From Odiellus spinosus (taxonomy: Eukaryota > Arthropoda > Arachnida > Opiliones > Phalangiidae): a DNA stretch of 64,000 bases. Location of the stretch: positions 15,877,492 through 15,941,491 of the forward strand of contig OY987225.1 of NCBI GenBank assembly GCA_963920705.1, in the 5' to 3' direction. This document shows, one piece after another, positions 10,624 to 19,596 of this stretch. A program made the translations under genes and the position numbers. Each line of letters begins with the position of its first letter. Position 1 is the stretch's first letter. Under the pieces are notes generated by a model. The model did not search any database, had not been told where the DNA came from, and saw only the letters and a program-made list of their open reading frames with translations.

Positions 10624-11272
10624 GAGCCCACCGGGGGTGCTAGGCAATTTTTTCTAATTCATTGAAATTTTCCATCAGGATAATTTAAGGCGCAGGATTA
10701 AGATATGGACACCGTGACGCAATGGTTAGCGCGTTCGGCTGTTAAACGAGAGGTTGGTGGTTCGAGCCCACCCGGGGGCGCCTATCAATATTTTCATCAA
10801 ATTAATTGAAATTTTCCATCAGGATAATTTAAGGCGCGCAATTAACATATGGCCTCCGTGGCGCAATGGTTAGAGCGTTCGGCTGTTAACCGAAAAGTTT
10901 GTGGTTCGGGGCGCCTACCAATATTTTCATCAAATTAATTGAAATTTTCCATCAGGATAATTTAAGGCGCAAAACTAAGATATGGCCTCCGTGGCGCAAT
11001 GGTTAGCGCGTTCGGCTGTTAAACAAAAGGTTGGTGGTTCGAGCCCACCCGGGGCGCCTACCAAAATTCTCATCAAATTAATTGAATTTTTCCATCAGGA
11101 TAATTTAAGGCGCACAATTAAGATATGGACTCCGTAACGCAATGGTTAGCGCGTTCGGCTGTTAAACGAAAGATTGGTGGTTCGAGCCCACCGGGGGCGC
11201 TAGGCAATTTTTTCTTTTCTAATTTATTGAAATTTTCCATCAGGATAATTTAAGGCGCAGGATTAAGATATG

Positions 11273-11288
11273 GCCTCCGTGGCGCAAT

Positions 11289-11328
<40 letters not shown>

Positions 11329-11345
11329 GAGCCCACCCGGGGGCG
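11273..11345 (+). tRNA. tRNA-Asn: tRNA-Asn(GTT), canonical
   Basis: Consensus unit: every stem pairs (acceptor U4-G69 wobble), loop CTGTTAA, variable loop AGGTT, T loop TTCGAGC, discriminator G, no intron. D loop AATGGTTA has 8 nt. The downstream T-run is AATATTTTG. Confidence 0.88.
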
Positions 11346-12193
11346 CCTACCAATATTTTGATCAAATTAATTGAAATTTTCCTTCAGGATAATTTAAGGC
11401 GCAGAATTAAGATATGGCCTCCATCAGGATAATTTAAGGCGCAAAATTAACATATGGCCTCCGTGGCGCAATGGTTAGCGCGTTCGGCTGTTAACCGAAA
11501 AGTTTGTGGTTCGAGCACACCCGGGGGCGCCTACCAATATTTTCATCAAATTCATTGAAATTTTCCTTCAGGATAATTTGAGGCGCAGTACTTAAACATG
11601 GCCTCCGTGGCGCAATGGTAAGCGCATTCGGCTGTTAACCGAAAGGTTGGTGGTTCGAGCCCACCCGGGGGCGCCTACCAATATTTTGATCAAATTAATT
11701 GAAATTTTCCTTCAGGATAATTTAAGGCGCAGAATTAAGATATGGCCTCCATCAGGATAATTTAAGGCGCAAAATTAACATATGGCCTCCGTGGCGCAAT
11801 GGTTAGCGCGTTCGGCTGATAACCGAAAAGTTTGTGGTTCGGGCCCCTACCAATATTTTCATCAAATTAATTGAAATTTTCCATCAGGATAATTTAAGGC
11901 GCACAATTAAGATATGGCCTCCGTGGCGCAATGGTTAGCGCGTTTGGCTGATAAACGAAAGGTTGGTTGTTCGAGCCCACCCAGGGGCGCCTACCAATAT
12001 TTTCATCAAATTAATTGAATTTTTCCATCAGGATAATTTAAGGCGCACAATTAAGATATGGACTCCGTGACGCAATGGTTAGAGCGTTCGGCTGTTTACC
12101 GAAAAGTTTGTGGTTCGGGGCGCCTACCAATATTTTCATCAAATTAATTGAAATTTTCCATCAGGATAATTTAAGGCGCACAATTAACATATG

Positions 12194-12266
12194 GCCTCCG
12201 TGGCGCAATGGTTAGCGCGTTCGGCTGTTAACCGAAAAGTTGGTGGTTCGAGCCCACCCGGGGGCG
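12194..12266 (+). tRNA. tRNA-Asn: tRNA-Asn(GTT), AAGTT variable loop
   Basis: Duplicate of the unit at 8730 (offset 3464), still fully paired. Confidence 0.8.
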
Positions 12267-12642
12267 CCTATCAATATTTTCATCAAATTCATTGAAATTT
12301 TCCTTCAGGATAATTTGAGGCGCATTACTTAAACATGGCCTCTGTGGCGCAATGGTTAGCGCATAACATTCGGCTGTTAATCGAAAGGTTGGTGGTTCGA
12401 GCCCACCCGGGGGCGCCTTCCAATATTTTGATCAAATTAATTGAAATTTTCCTTCAGGATAATTTAAGGCGCAGAATTAAGATATGGCCTCCATCAAGAT
12501 AATTTTAGGCGCCTCCGTGGCGCAATGGTTAGCGCGTTCGGGTGATAACCGAAAAGTTTGAGGTTCGGGCCCCTACCAATATTTTCATCAAATTAATTGA
12601 AATTTTCCATCAGGATAATTTAAGGCGCACAATTAAGATATG

Positions 12643-12715
12643 GCCTCCGTGGCGCAATGGTTAGCGCGTTCGGCTGGTAAACGAAAGGTTGGTTGTTCGA
12701 GCCCACCCAGGGGCG
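12643..12715 (+). pseudogene. tRNA-Asn-derived unit with GGT anticodon, duplicate
   Basis: Identical defects to 9179-9251; present only because of the 3464-bp duplication. Confidence 0.6.
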
Positions 12716-13343
12716 CCTACCAATATTTTCATCAAATTAATTGAATTTTTCCATCAGGATAATTTAAGGCGCACGATTAAGATATGGACTCCGTGACGCA
12801 ATGGTTAGAGCGTTCGGCTGTTAACCGAAAAGTTTGTGGTTCGGGGCGCCTACCAATATTTTCATCAAATTAATTGAAATTTTCCATCAGGATAATTTAA
12901 GGCGCACAATTAAGAAATGGCCTCCGTGGCGCAATGGTTAGCGCGTTCGGCTGTTAACCGAGAAGTTGGTGGTTCGAGCCCACCCGGGGGCGCCTACCAA
13001 TATTTTCATCAAATTAATTGAAATAATTTAAGGCGCAAAATTAACATATGGCCTCCGTGGCGCAATGGTTAGAGCGTTCGGCTGATAACCGAAAAGTTTG
13101 TGGTTCGGGGCGCCTACCAATATTTTCATCAAATTAATTGAAATTTTCCATCAGGATAATTTAAGGCGCACAATTAAGCTATGGCCTCCGTGGCGCAATG
13201 GTTAGCGCGTTCGGCTGATAAACGAAAGGTTGGTTGTTCGAGCCCACCAAGGGGCGCCTACCAATATTTTCATCAAATTAATTGAATTTTTCCATCAGGA
13301 TAATTTAAGGCGCACAATTAATATATGGACTCCGTGACGCAAT

Positions 13344-13383
<40 letters not shown>

Positions 13384-14032
13384 GAGCCCACCGGGGGTGC
13401 TAGGCAATTTTTTCTAATTCATTGAAATTTTCCATCAGGATAATTTAAGGCGCAGGATTAAGATATGGACACCGTGACGCAATGGTTAGCGCGTTCGGCT
13501 GTTAAACGAGAGGTTGGTGGTTCGAGCCCACCCGGGGGCGCCTATCAATATTTTCATCAAATTAATTGAAATTTTCCATCAGGATAATTTAAGGCGCGCA
13601 ATTAAGATATGGCCTCCGTGGCGCAATGGTTAGAGCGTTCGGCTGTTAACCGAAAAGTTTGTGGTTCGGGGCGCCTACCAATATTTTCATCAAATTAATT
13701 GAAATTTTCCATCAGGATAATTTAAGGCGCAAAACTAAGATATGGCCTCCGTGGCGCAATGGTTAGCGCGTTCGGCTGTTAAACAAAAGGTTGGTGGTTC
13801 GAGCCCACCCGGGGCGCCTACCAAAATTCTCATCAAATTAATTGAATTTTTCCATCAGGATAATTTAAGGCGCACAATTAAGATATGGACTCCGTAACGC
13901 AATGGTTAGCGCGTTCGGTTGTTAAACGAAAGATTGGTGGTTCGAGCCCACCGGGGGCGCTAGGCAATTTTTTCTTTTCTAATTTATTGAAATTTTCCAT
14001 CAGGATAATTTAAGGCGCAGGATTAAGATATG

Positions 14033-14048
14033 GCCTCCGTGGCGCAAT

Positions 14049-14088
<40 letters not shown>

Positions 14089-14105
14089 GAGCCCACCCGG
14101 GGGCG
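14033..14105 (+). tRNA. tRNA-Asn: tRNA-Asn(GTT), canonical
   Basis: Matches the consensus at every position. Duplicate at 22295. Confidence 0.88.
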
Positions 14106-14348
14106 CCTAGCAATATTTTGATCAAATTAATTGAAATTTTCCTTCAGGATAATTTAAGGCGCAGAATTAAGATATGGCCTACATCAGGATAATTTGAGGC
14201 GCAAAATTAACATATGGCTTCCGTGGCGCAATGGTTAGCGCGATTGGCTGTTAACGAAAAGTTTGTGGTTCGGGGCGCCTACCAATATTTTCATCAAATT
14301 AAATGAAATTTTCCATCAGGATAATTTAAGTCGCACAATTAAGATATT

Positions 14349-14421
14349 GCCTCCGTGGCGCAATGGTTTGTGCGTTCGGCTGCTAACCGAAATGTTGTTG
14401 GTTCGAGCCCACCCGGGGGCA
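14349..14421 (+). pseudogene. tRNA-Asn body with GCT (Ser-type) anticodon
   Basis: Loop CTGCTAA gives GCT. The acceptor pairs fully and the anticodon stem is intact. The T stem GTTGG has one T-C mismatch, the D loop ends in T, and the discriminator is A. It lacks the long variable arm that seryl-tRNA synthetase uses. Copies at 22611 and 41435. Confidence 0.6.
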
Positions 14422-14567
14422 ATTGGCAATATCTTCCTTTCAAATTCATTGAAATTATCCACCAGAATAATTTAAGGCGCAAAATTAACACGTGCCTGGC
14501 GATAGTTTCTTTTCAAATTCTTTGAAATTTTCCCTCAGGATAATTTAAGGCGCTGTATTTTGATATG

Positions 14568-14640
14568 GCCTCCGTGGCGCAATGGTTAGCGTGTTCGGCT
14601 GATAACCGAAAGGTTGGTGGTTCGAGCCCGCCCGGGGGCG
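14568..14640 (+). tRNA. tRNA-Asn body with GAT (Ile-type) anticodon, all stems paired
   Basis: The only consequential change from tRNA-Asn is G-T-T to G-A-T in loop CTGATAA. D stem GCGC/GCGT and T stem GGTGG/CCGCC pair with one wobble each; acceptor, A box and B box are intact and an AATATTTTC run follows. GAU would read AUC/AUU. Eukaryotic cytosolic Ile decoding normally uses AAU, so this anticodon is unusual. It may be silent. Copies at 22830 and 41654. Confidence 0.65.
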
Positions 14641-15275
14641 CCTACAAATATTTTCATCAAATTAATTGAAATTTTCCATCTGGATAATTTAAGGCGCACA
14701 TTTAAGATATGGCCTCCGTGGCGCAATGGTTAGCGCGTTCGGCTGTTAACCGAAATGTTGGGGGTTCGAGCCCACCGGGAGTGCTAGGCAATTTTTTCTA
14801 ATTCATTGAAATTTTACATCATGATAATTTAAGGCGCAGGATTAAGATGTGGCCTCCGTGGCGCTATGGTTAGCGCGTTCGGCTGTTAAACGAGAGGTTG
14901 GTGGTTCGAGCCCACCCGGGGGCGTCTGGCAATTTTTTCTTTTCTAATTCATTGATATTTTCCACCAGGATAATTTAAGGTGCAAAATTAAGATATGGCC
15001 TCCGTGGCGCAATGGTTAGAGCGTTCGGCTGTTAACCGAAAAGTTTGTGGTTCGGGGCGCCTACCAATATTTTCATCAAATTAATTGAAATTTTCCATCA
15101 GGATAATTTAAGGCGCACAATTAAGATATGGACTCCGTGACGCAATGGTTAGCGCGTTCGGCTGTTAAACGAAAGGTTGGTAGTTCGAGCCCACCGGGGG
15201 CGCTAGGCAATTTTTTCTTTTCTAATTTATTGAAATTTTCCATCAGGATAATTTAAGGCGCAGCATTAAGATATG

Positions 15276-15291
15276 GCCTCCGTGGCGCAAT

Positions 15292-15331
<40 letters not shown>

Positions 15332-15348
15332 GAGCCCACCCGGGGGCG
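15276..15348 (+). tRNA. tRNA-Asn: tRNA-Asn(GTT), canonical
   Basis: Consensus unit followed by the stronger terminator-type spacer (CAATTTTTTCTTTT, six Ts). The duplicate at 23538 has lost T-stem pairing. Confidence 0.87.
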
Positions 15349-15428
15349 TCTGGCAATTTTTTCTTTTCTAATTCATTGATATTTTCCACCAGGATAATTT
15401 AAGGTGCAAAATTAAGCTATGCAAAATA

Positions 15429-15467
<39 letters not shown>

Positions 15468-15497
15468 GAGCCCACCCGGGGGCGTCTGGCAATTTTT

Positions 15498-15531
15498 ACC
15501 TCCCCGACTGAACTTTAGTTCAGGGGGAGGT
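15498..15531. repeat. 5'-terminal palindrome of HINE-like element
   Basis: ACCTCCCC...CTGAACTTTAGTTCAG...GGGGAGGT folds into a near-perfect hairpin of about 15 bp per arm. Counterparts at 23760 (one base changed) and 52461. Confidence 0.85.
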
Positions 15532-15550
15532 TTTACACTGGTCGTGTCTG

Positions 15551-15607
15551 TCTGTGTGTGTGTGTGTATGTGTGTGTGTGTGTGTGTGTATGTGTGTGTG
15601 TGTGTGT
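15551..15607. repeat. (TG)n microsatellite
   Basis: TG run interrupted by TATG, 20 bp after the 5' palindrome. The second element copy carries a shorter allele (23811-23861), accounting for most of the 8-bp length difference. Confidence 0.9.
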
Positions 15608-15678
15608 CCCTTCCTGTGTAACCGGATATCACGTGACCTAGCTCGTGGAGCAAAAATCTTGGGTAACAAGACGTAATC

Positions 15679-16059
15679 ATGCCGTCATATCGTTCAATTC
15701 CGTTCAACGGGAATTCCTATAATCAGGCTGCCACATTAATGAGCTTCAAGTGTCGTGCAATATTATGCAACCGGACGTCTCCCATTGCATATTATCGCCT
15801 TCCACCATCAGCATCATGGTTGAACCTCGATGCTGGACAGTTGAAGGCGATTATAGCCAATGGGACGTCTCCCACTGTTATAATCACCTCCGACCATCCT
15901 CACGCGCCAAGGTCCAACCTCCAGTTTCCGATCTCAGCGGGCCATACTAGCGAGGCGTCCCTCACTAATATGGTCCACATCAACCTTCCACTCTCCAAAC
16001 ATCGCCCCCCAAGGGTAAATTGGCCGACAGTGGCACCCAGGGTTACGAGAAACGTCTGA
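15679..16059 (+). CDS. Open frame in HINE-like element (126 codons), unknown
   Basis: Starts MPSYRSIPFNGNSYN and ends at a TGA. An identical frame lies at 23933-24313. In the more diverged element at 52622 the first ~80 codons keep frame, with a 3-bp in-frame deletion and several silent changes, before a 2-bp deletion shifts it. No family recognised. The stretch also forms an imperfect palindrome at about 15839-15882 (GGCGATTATA...TATAATCACC), which could itself explain the conservation. Probably not a real protein. Confidence 0.15.
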   Translation: MPSYRSIPFNGNSYNQAATLMSFKCRAILCNRTSPIAYYRLPPSASWLNLDAGQLKAIIANGTSPTVIITSDHPHAPRSNLQFPISAGHTSEASLTNMVHINLPLSKHRPPRVNWPTVAPRVTRNV

Positions 16060-16330
16060 GCATTTATCAGGTGAGAACTTCACAAGATTTTATCACAATC
16101 GGTTACTATATAATGCTAGTCGAACCCCTTATATAACCCTTTTTGGAAGTGTAGTATCATTTGGCGTGATATCTTTTAGTAAATTTAAACGTAATAATTA
16201 TTTAAGGTATAATTAAAAATATTCAAATTGTTTCACTTAATCTAATTAAAAATGTAGCTGAAAATTAAATTTGAAATTGGAAATAGTTTAGAAGATATTT
16301 AAGAAATTGTCTAAGAATTTTGAGAAATTT

Positions 16331-16468
16331 GACTGTTTAATACCAGCTAGAGTTGGCAGGACGCGCTAAGCTATTTTCCATACATCATTTATTCAAAAAA
16401 GCAAAGGTATCACTGGCCGTATATGCTTAGGCTTGCTGCAAACTCGGGGTGGATTGAAGAATCTTAAT
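16331..16468. repeat. Dispersed ~140-bp module inside HINE-like element
   Basis: Diverged relative of 3052-3225; shares GAGTTGGCA...ACGCGCTAAGCT and CTGCAAACTCGGGGTGGATT. Confidence 0.75.
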
Positions 16469-16592
16469 AACAATTCTACGCCAATTTCTATAAACTTGTT
16501 TTTTATCTATTTTAATTGATTGATTTAATTTTTTAGCTTAGCCTCAGTTATTAAAATGTGTAGGTGTTTTTTTTTTTATTTTGTTTATCGCA

Positions 16593-16626
16593 TATATAAA
16601 AGCGTGAAATACTATTTCGGCCGTCA
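16593..16626 (+). promoter_or_regulatory. Putative Pol II core promoter (TATA + initiator)
   Basis: TATATAAA at 16593-16600 and GTCAGA with its A at 16626, a 33-bp separation. Same arrangement in the other two elements, including the diverged copy where surrounding sequence differs. Inferred only; the downstream transcript has no clear frame here. Confidence 0.4.
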
Positions 16627-17159
16627 GAGAAAAAGCTGGGATCGAAGAGCTGGTTACCTTTTCGCTCGCCGTACCAATTCACTAGTGTGATGGTAATTCG
16701 ACAGCGGCTCTTAGCTGCTTCGACTGGCGTTTCTCTCCGTGGAGTGATACCTCCTTTACCTCGGTGTCGAGGAGAGCTAATACACGTGTGTTTGGGCTTC
16801 GTACTTGTACATAACCTTAAGGCCTGCGTAAAAGCCTCATATAATGTAAGGTCTTATGGGTGATTTGCACTTGACTTTTGGAGCGAATGTACCCGTATAT
16901 CTAACTTAAACTTCTCCATTACCTACTTTGATTTCCGTGACTGGAATGTGCTTTAAACCCAATCTTTAATAATTCGCCATTGAATAACAAACCAACTATT
17001 ACCACGTAGGATAGGGGACATGATAATTGAGGTCTACATGTTGAATAACCTGCCACAAACTTGTTAATGCTTACTGTCGTTTATTTTCGGTGACGTTTTA
17101 GCTAGTGTGTAGTCACGTAAAATAACGTTTGTTTCACAACTTGTGTTGTACACTAAAGC

Positions 17160-17290
17160 CATGTATAGGTTCAATTTGATATAACATTTTGCCTTTTCAC
17201 GTTACTTGGTCTACAAATACTCTACAACCGTCAAAATTCTGATATGGTTTTAAAAGAAGAACCTTGACCTTGTGTATTTAATCTCATATC
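17160..17290. repeat. Internal ~120-bp repeat of HINE-like element, unit 1
   Basis: Contains CGTTACTTGGTCTACAAATA and GGTTTTAAAAGAAGAACCTT. Repeated at 17783-17905 with about 15-20% difference, and once in the third element at 53735-53840. Intervening DNA 16630-18140 is otherwise AT-rich with nothing recognised. Confidence 0.75.
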
Positions 17291-17782
17291 GAGATTAAAT
17301 GTTTTTCGCATCTAATTTTAATTGGTTTATCAATATGTTATTTGTATAGATATTTTTTAAGATTTTATATTTTTTAGATTAAAATAAATTTATTATTCAG
17401 GAAGATTTTGTAGAATCTAGTTCTCAGGATTACCGGTGTTGAAAATTTATTTTGCTAATGTTATCTTGATGTCTGTGTTTTCTGCCCGCTATTTGGTAGT
17501 GGTAAGATTAATATTTTTCATTTTAATTAATTGACTTATTTGGCGTTTATTTGATAATTTGCTTTACTTAAATTGTTCGTGTAAGGGCTATTTTACATAT
17601 TACCAAAGATTGCTAATTTCAGTTGTCTTAATTCTGATTTTTTTTGTTTTAATACTGAATTATGGACCGGATTATTTATCTTGAAATCTATGTGGTTATA
17701 TCTTATTTATTTTCCTTTTTTTCTCTAGTTAGGTTTGGTTTTAAGTAGAGAATTATTTAGGGTTTTGTTGGTATACTGAAGA

Positions 17783-17905
17783 AATGCATATAGGTTCAAT
17801 GTGATATAATATTTTGCCTATTGGCGTTACTTGGTCTGCAAATACTCTAGAGCCTTCAAAATTATTATATGGTTTTAAAAGAAGAACCTTGACCTTGCTT
17901 ATTTT
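17783..17905. repeat. Internal ~120-bp repeat of HINE-like element, unit 2
   Basis: Second unit of the repeat described at 17160; includes GGTTCAATGTGATATAAT. Confidence 0.75.
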
Positions 17906-18286
17906 ACTCGATACGCATTTATATTAAAATTAATTCATTATTCAGCAAATTTTTTTTCCGACTCTGGTTCTCAAAATTTTATTTTGAATTAAGTTTGATT
18001 CTTTTGCATTCAAATTTATCTTGATAAGAAGTATATTTTTGATCTGAATTATTGGTTTAATATATTTAGTGTTTAATTGAGATATTATTTCTTTTTGCTT
18101 TCAATCTTCGTCTTCCACAAATGCCATAAATTTTAATATTTTAGGTAAGGTTAGGTTAGTTAACATCACGTGGTTGTCGGGGAGGTATTATTTTGGTTTC
18201 CCAACTTGTTTCTTTTCTAATTCATTGAAATTTTCCATCAGGATAATTTAAGGTGCAGGATTAAGTTATGGCCTCCGTGGCGCAAT

Positions 18287-18326
<40 letters not shown>

Positions 18327-18959
18327 GAGCCCAGCCGTTGGCGGCTGGACATATTTTCTTTTCAAATTCTTTGAAATTTTCCAACAGGATAATTTAAGGT
18401 GCACAATGGTTAGCGCGTTCGGCTGTTACCAAAAGGTTGGTAGTTCAAGCCCACCCGGGGGCGCCTGGCGATATCTTCTTTTCAAATTAATTGAAATTTT
18501 CCTTCAGGATAATTTGAGGCGCAGTACTTAAATATGGCCTCCGTGGCGCAATGGTTACAGCGTTCGGCTGTTTACCGAAAAGTTTGTGGTTCGGGGCGCC
18601 TACCAATATTTTCATCAAATTAATTGAAATTTTCCATCAGGATAATTTAAGGCGCACAAGTAAGCCATGGCCTCCGTGGCGCGATGGTTAGCGCGTTCGG
18701 CTGTTAAACGAAAGGTTGGTGGTTCGAGCCCACCCGGGGGCGCCAACCAAAATTTTCATCAAATTAATTGAATTTTTCCATCAGGATAATTTAAGGCGCA
18801 CAATTAAGATATGGACTCCGTGACGCAATGGTTAGCGCGTTCGGCTGTTAAACGAAAGGTTGGTGGTTCGAGCCCATCCGGGGGCGTCTGGCAATTTTTT
18901 CTTTTCTAATTCATTGATATTTTCCATCAGGATAATTTAAGGCGCAGGATTAAGATATG

Positions 18960-18984
18960 GCCTTCGTGGCGCAATGGTTAGCGT

Positions 18985-19015
<31 letters not shown>

Positions 19016-19032
19016 GAGCCCACCCGGGGGCG
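18960..19032 (+). tRNA. tRNA-Asn: tRNA-Asn(GTT), T5/T25 variant
   Basis: GCCTTCG acceptor and GCGT D-stem strand each make an extra wobble pair; otherwise fully paired. Confidence 0.75.
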
Positions 19033-19112
19033 TCTGGCAATTTTTTCTTTTCTAATTCATTGATATTTTCCACCAGGATAATTTAAGGTGCAAAATTAAG
19101 CTATGCACAATA

Positions 19113-19144
<32 letters not shown>

Positions 19145-19241
19145 ATGGTTCGAGCCCACCCGGGGGCGTCTGGCAATTTTTTCTTTTCTAATTCATTGAA
19201 ATTTTCCATCAGGATAATTTAAGGCGCAGTATTAAGATATG

Positions 19242-19257
19242 GCCTCCGTGGCGCAAT

Positions 19258-19297
<40 letters not shown>

Positions 19298-19314
19298 GAG
19301 CCCACCCGGGGGCG
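19242..19314 (+). tRNA. tRNA-Asn: tRNA-Asn(GTT), canonical
   Basis: Consensus at all positions, with a six-T spacer run after it. Confidence 0.88.
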
Positions 19315-19394
19315 TCTGGCAATTTTTTCTTTTCTAATTCATTGATATTTTCCACCAGGATAATTTAAGGTGCAAAATTAAGCTATGCACAATA

Positions 19395-19433
<39 letters not shown>

Positions 19434-19523
19434 GAGCCCACCCGGGGGCGTCTGGCAATTTTTTCTTTTCTAATTCATTGAAATTTTCCATCAGGATAAT
19501 TTAAGGTGCAGGATTAAGTTATG

Positions 19524-19596
19524 GCCTCCGTGGCGCAATGGTTAGCGCATTCGGCTGTTAACCGAAAGGTTGGTGGTTCGAGCCCACCCGGGGGCG
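19524..19596 (+). tRNA. tRNA-Asn: tRNA-Asn(GTT), A26 variant
   Basis: Fully paired; same A26 change as 7255 and 38277. The following spacer lost two bases (GGGGGCGCCACC). Confidence 0.78.

Larger units (their letters stand above)
11494..13819 (+). repeat. Segmental duplication, 3464-bp offset, copy 2
   Basis: Counterpart of 8030-10355. Beyond 13819 it instead matches 11060-11450 at an offset near 2760 bp, showing that unequal exchange re-used several registers. Confidence 0.8.
5107..15497 (+). repeat. tRNA-Asn satellite, array A
   Basis: About 10.4 kb of head-to-tail units of roughly 139 bp, all in one orientation. Each unit is a 73-nt tRNA-Asn body plus a spacer carrying the near-invariant CAGGATAATTTAAGGCGCA. 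Intact units show an A box (TGGCGCAATGG), a B box (GGTTCGAGCCC) and a T-run 10-15 nt after the tRNA that could terminate Pol III. Many units are broken in stereotyped ways: an 11-nt deletion destroying the B box (GGTTCGGGGCGCC); a 5' acceptor strand replaced by TATGCACAATAG; a 5-nt insertion after the D arm (GCGCATAACATTCGG); or loss of the whole body, leaving GCCTCC joined to ATCAGG. Internal duplications at offsets of about 701, 705 and 3464 bp are listed separately. Confidence 0.95.
15498..18208 (+). mobile_element. Helentron/HINE-like non-autonomous element, copy 1 (2.7 kb)
   Basis: The 5' end is a 34-bp imperfect palindrome, ACCTCCCCGACTGAAC...GGGGGAGGT, followed by a TG microsatellite. 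Near the 3' end GTCGGGGAGGT is the exact inverse of the 5' terminal 11 bp, but lies about 25 nt inside the boundary. It is followed by a small hairpin (TTGG-TTTC-CCAA) and CTTG. Flanks are the T-run of a tRNA spacer (CAATTTTT left, TTTCTTTT right), consistent with insertion between two Ts. Asymmetric inverted repeats, microsatellite, 3' hairpin and a TT target are hallmarks of Helentrons/HINEs. No Rep-helicase frame is present. Inside are a ~126-codon frame, a dispersed module, a TATA promoter and an internal ~120-bp repeat. Alternative: an unusual TIR transposon. Confidence 0.6.

Noticed and set aside
14349-14421. Genuine tRNA-Ser(GCT) gene
   Set aside because: Body is tRNA-Asn throughout, with a 5-nt variable loop and no long variable arm, plus a T-stem mismatch.
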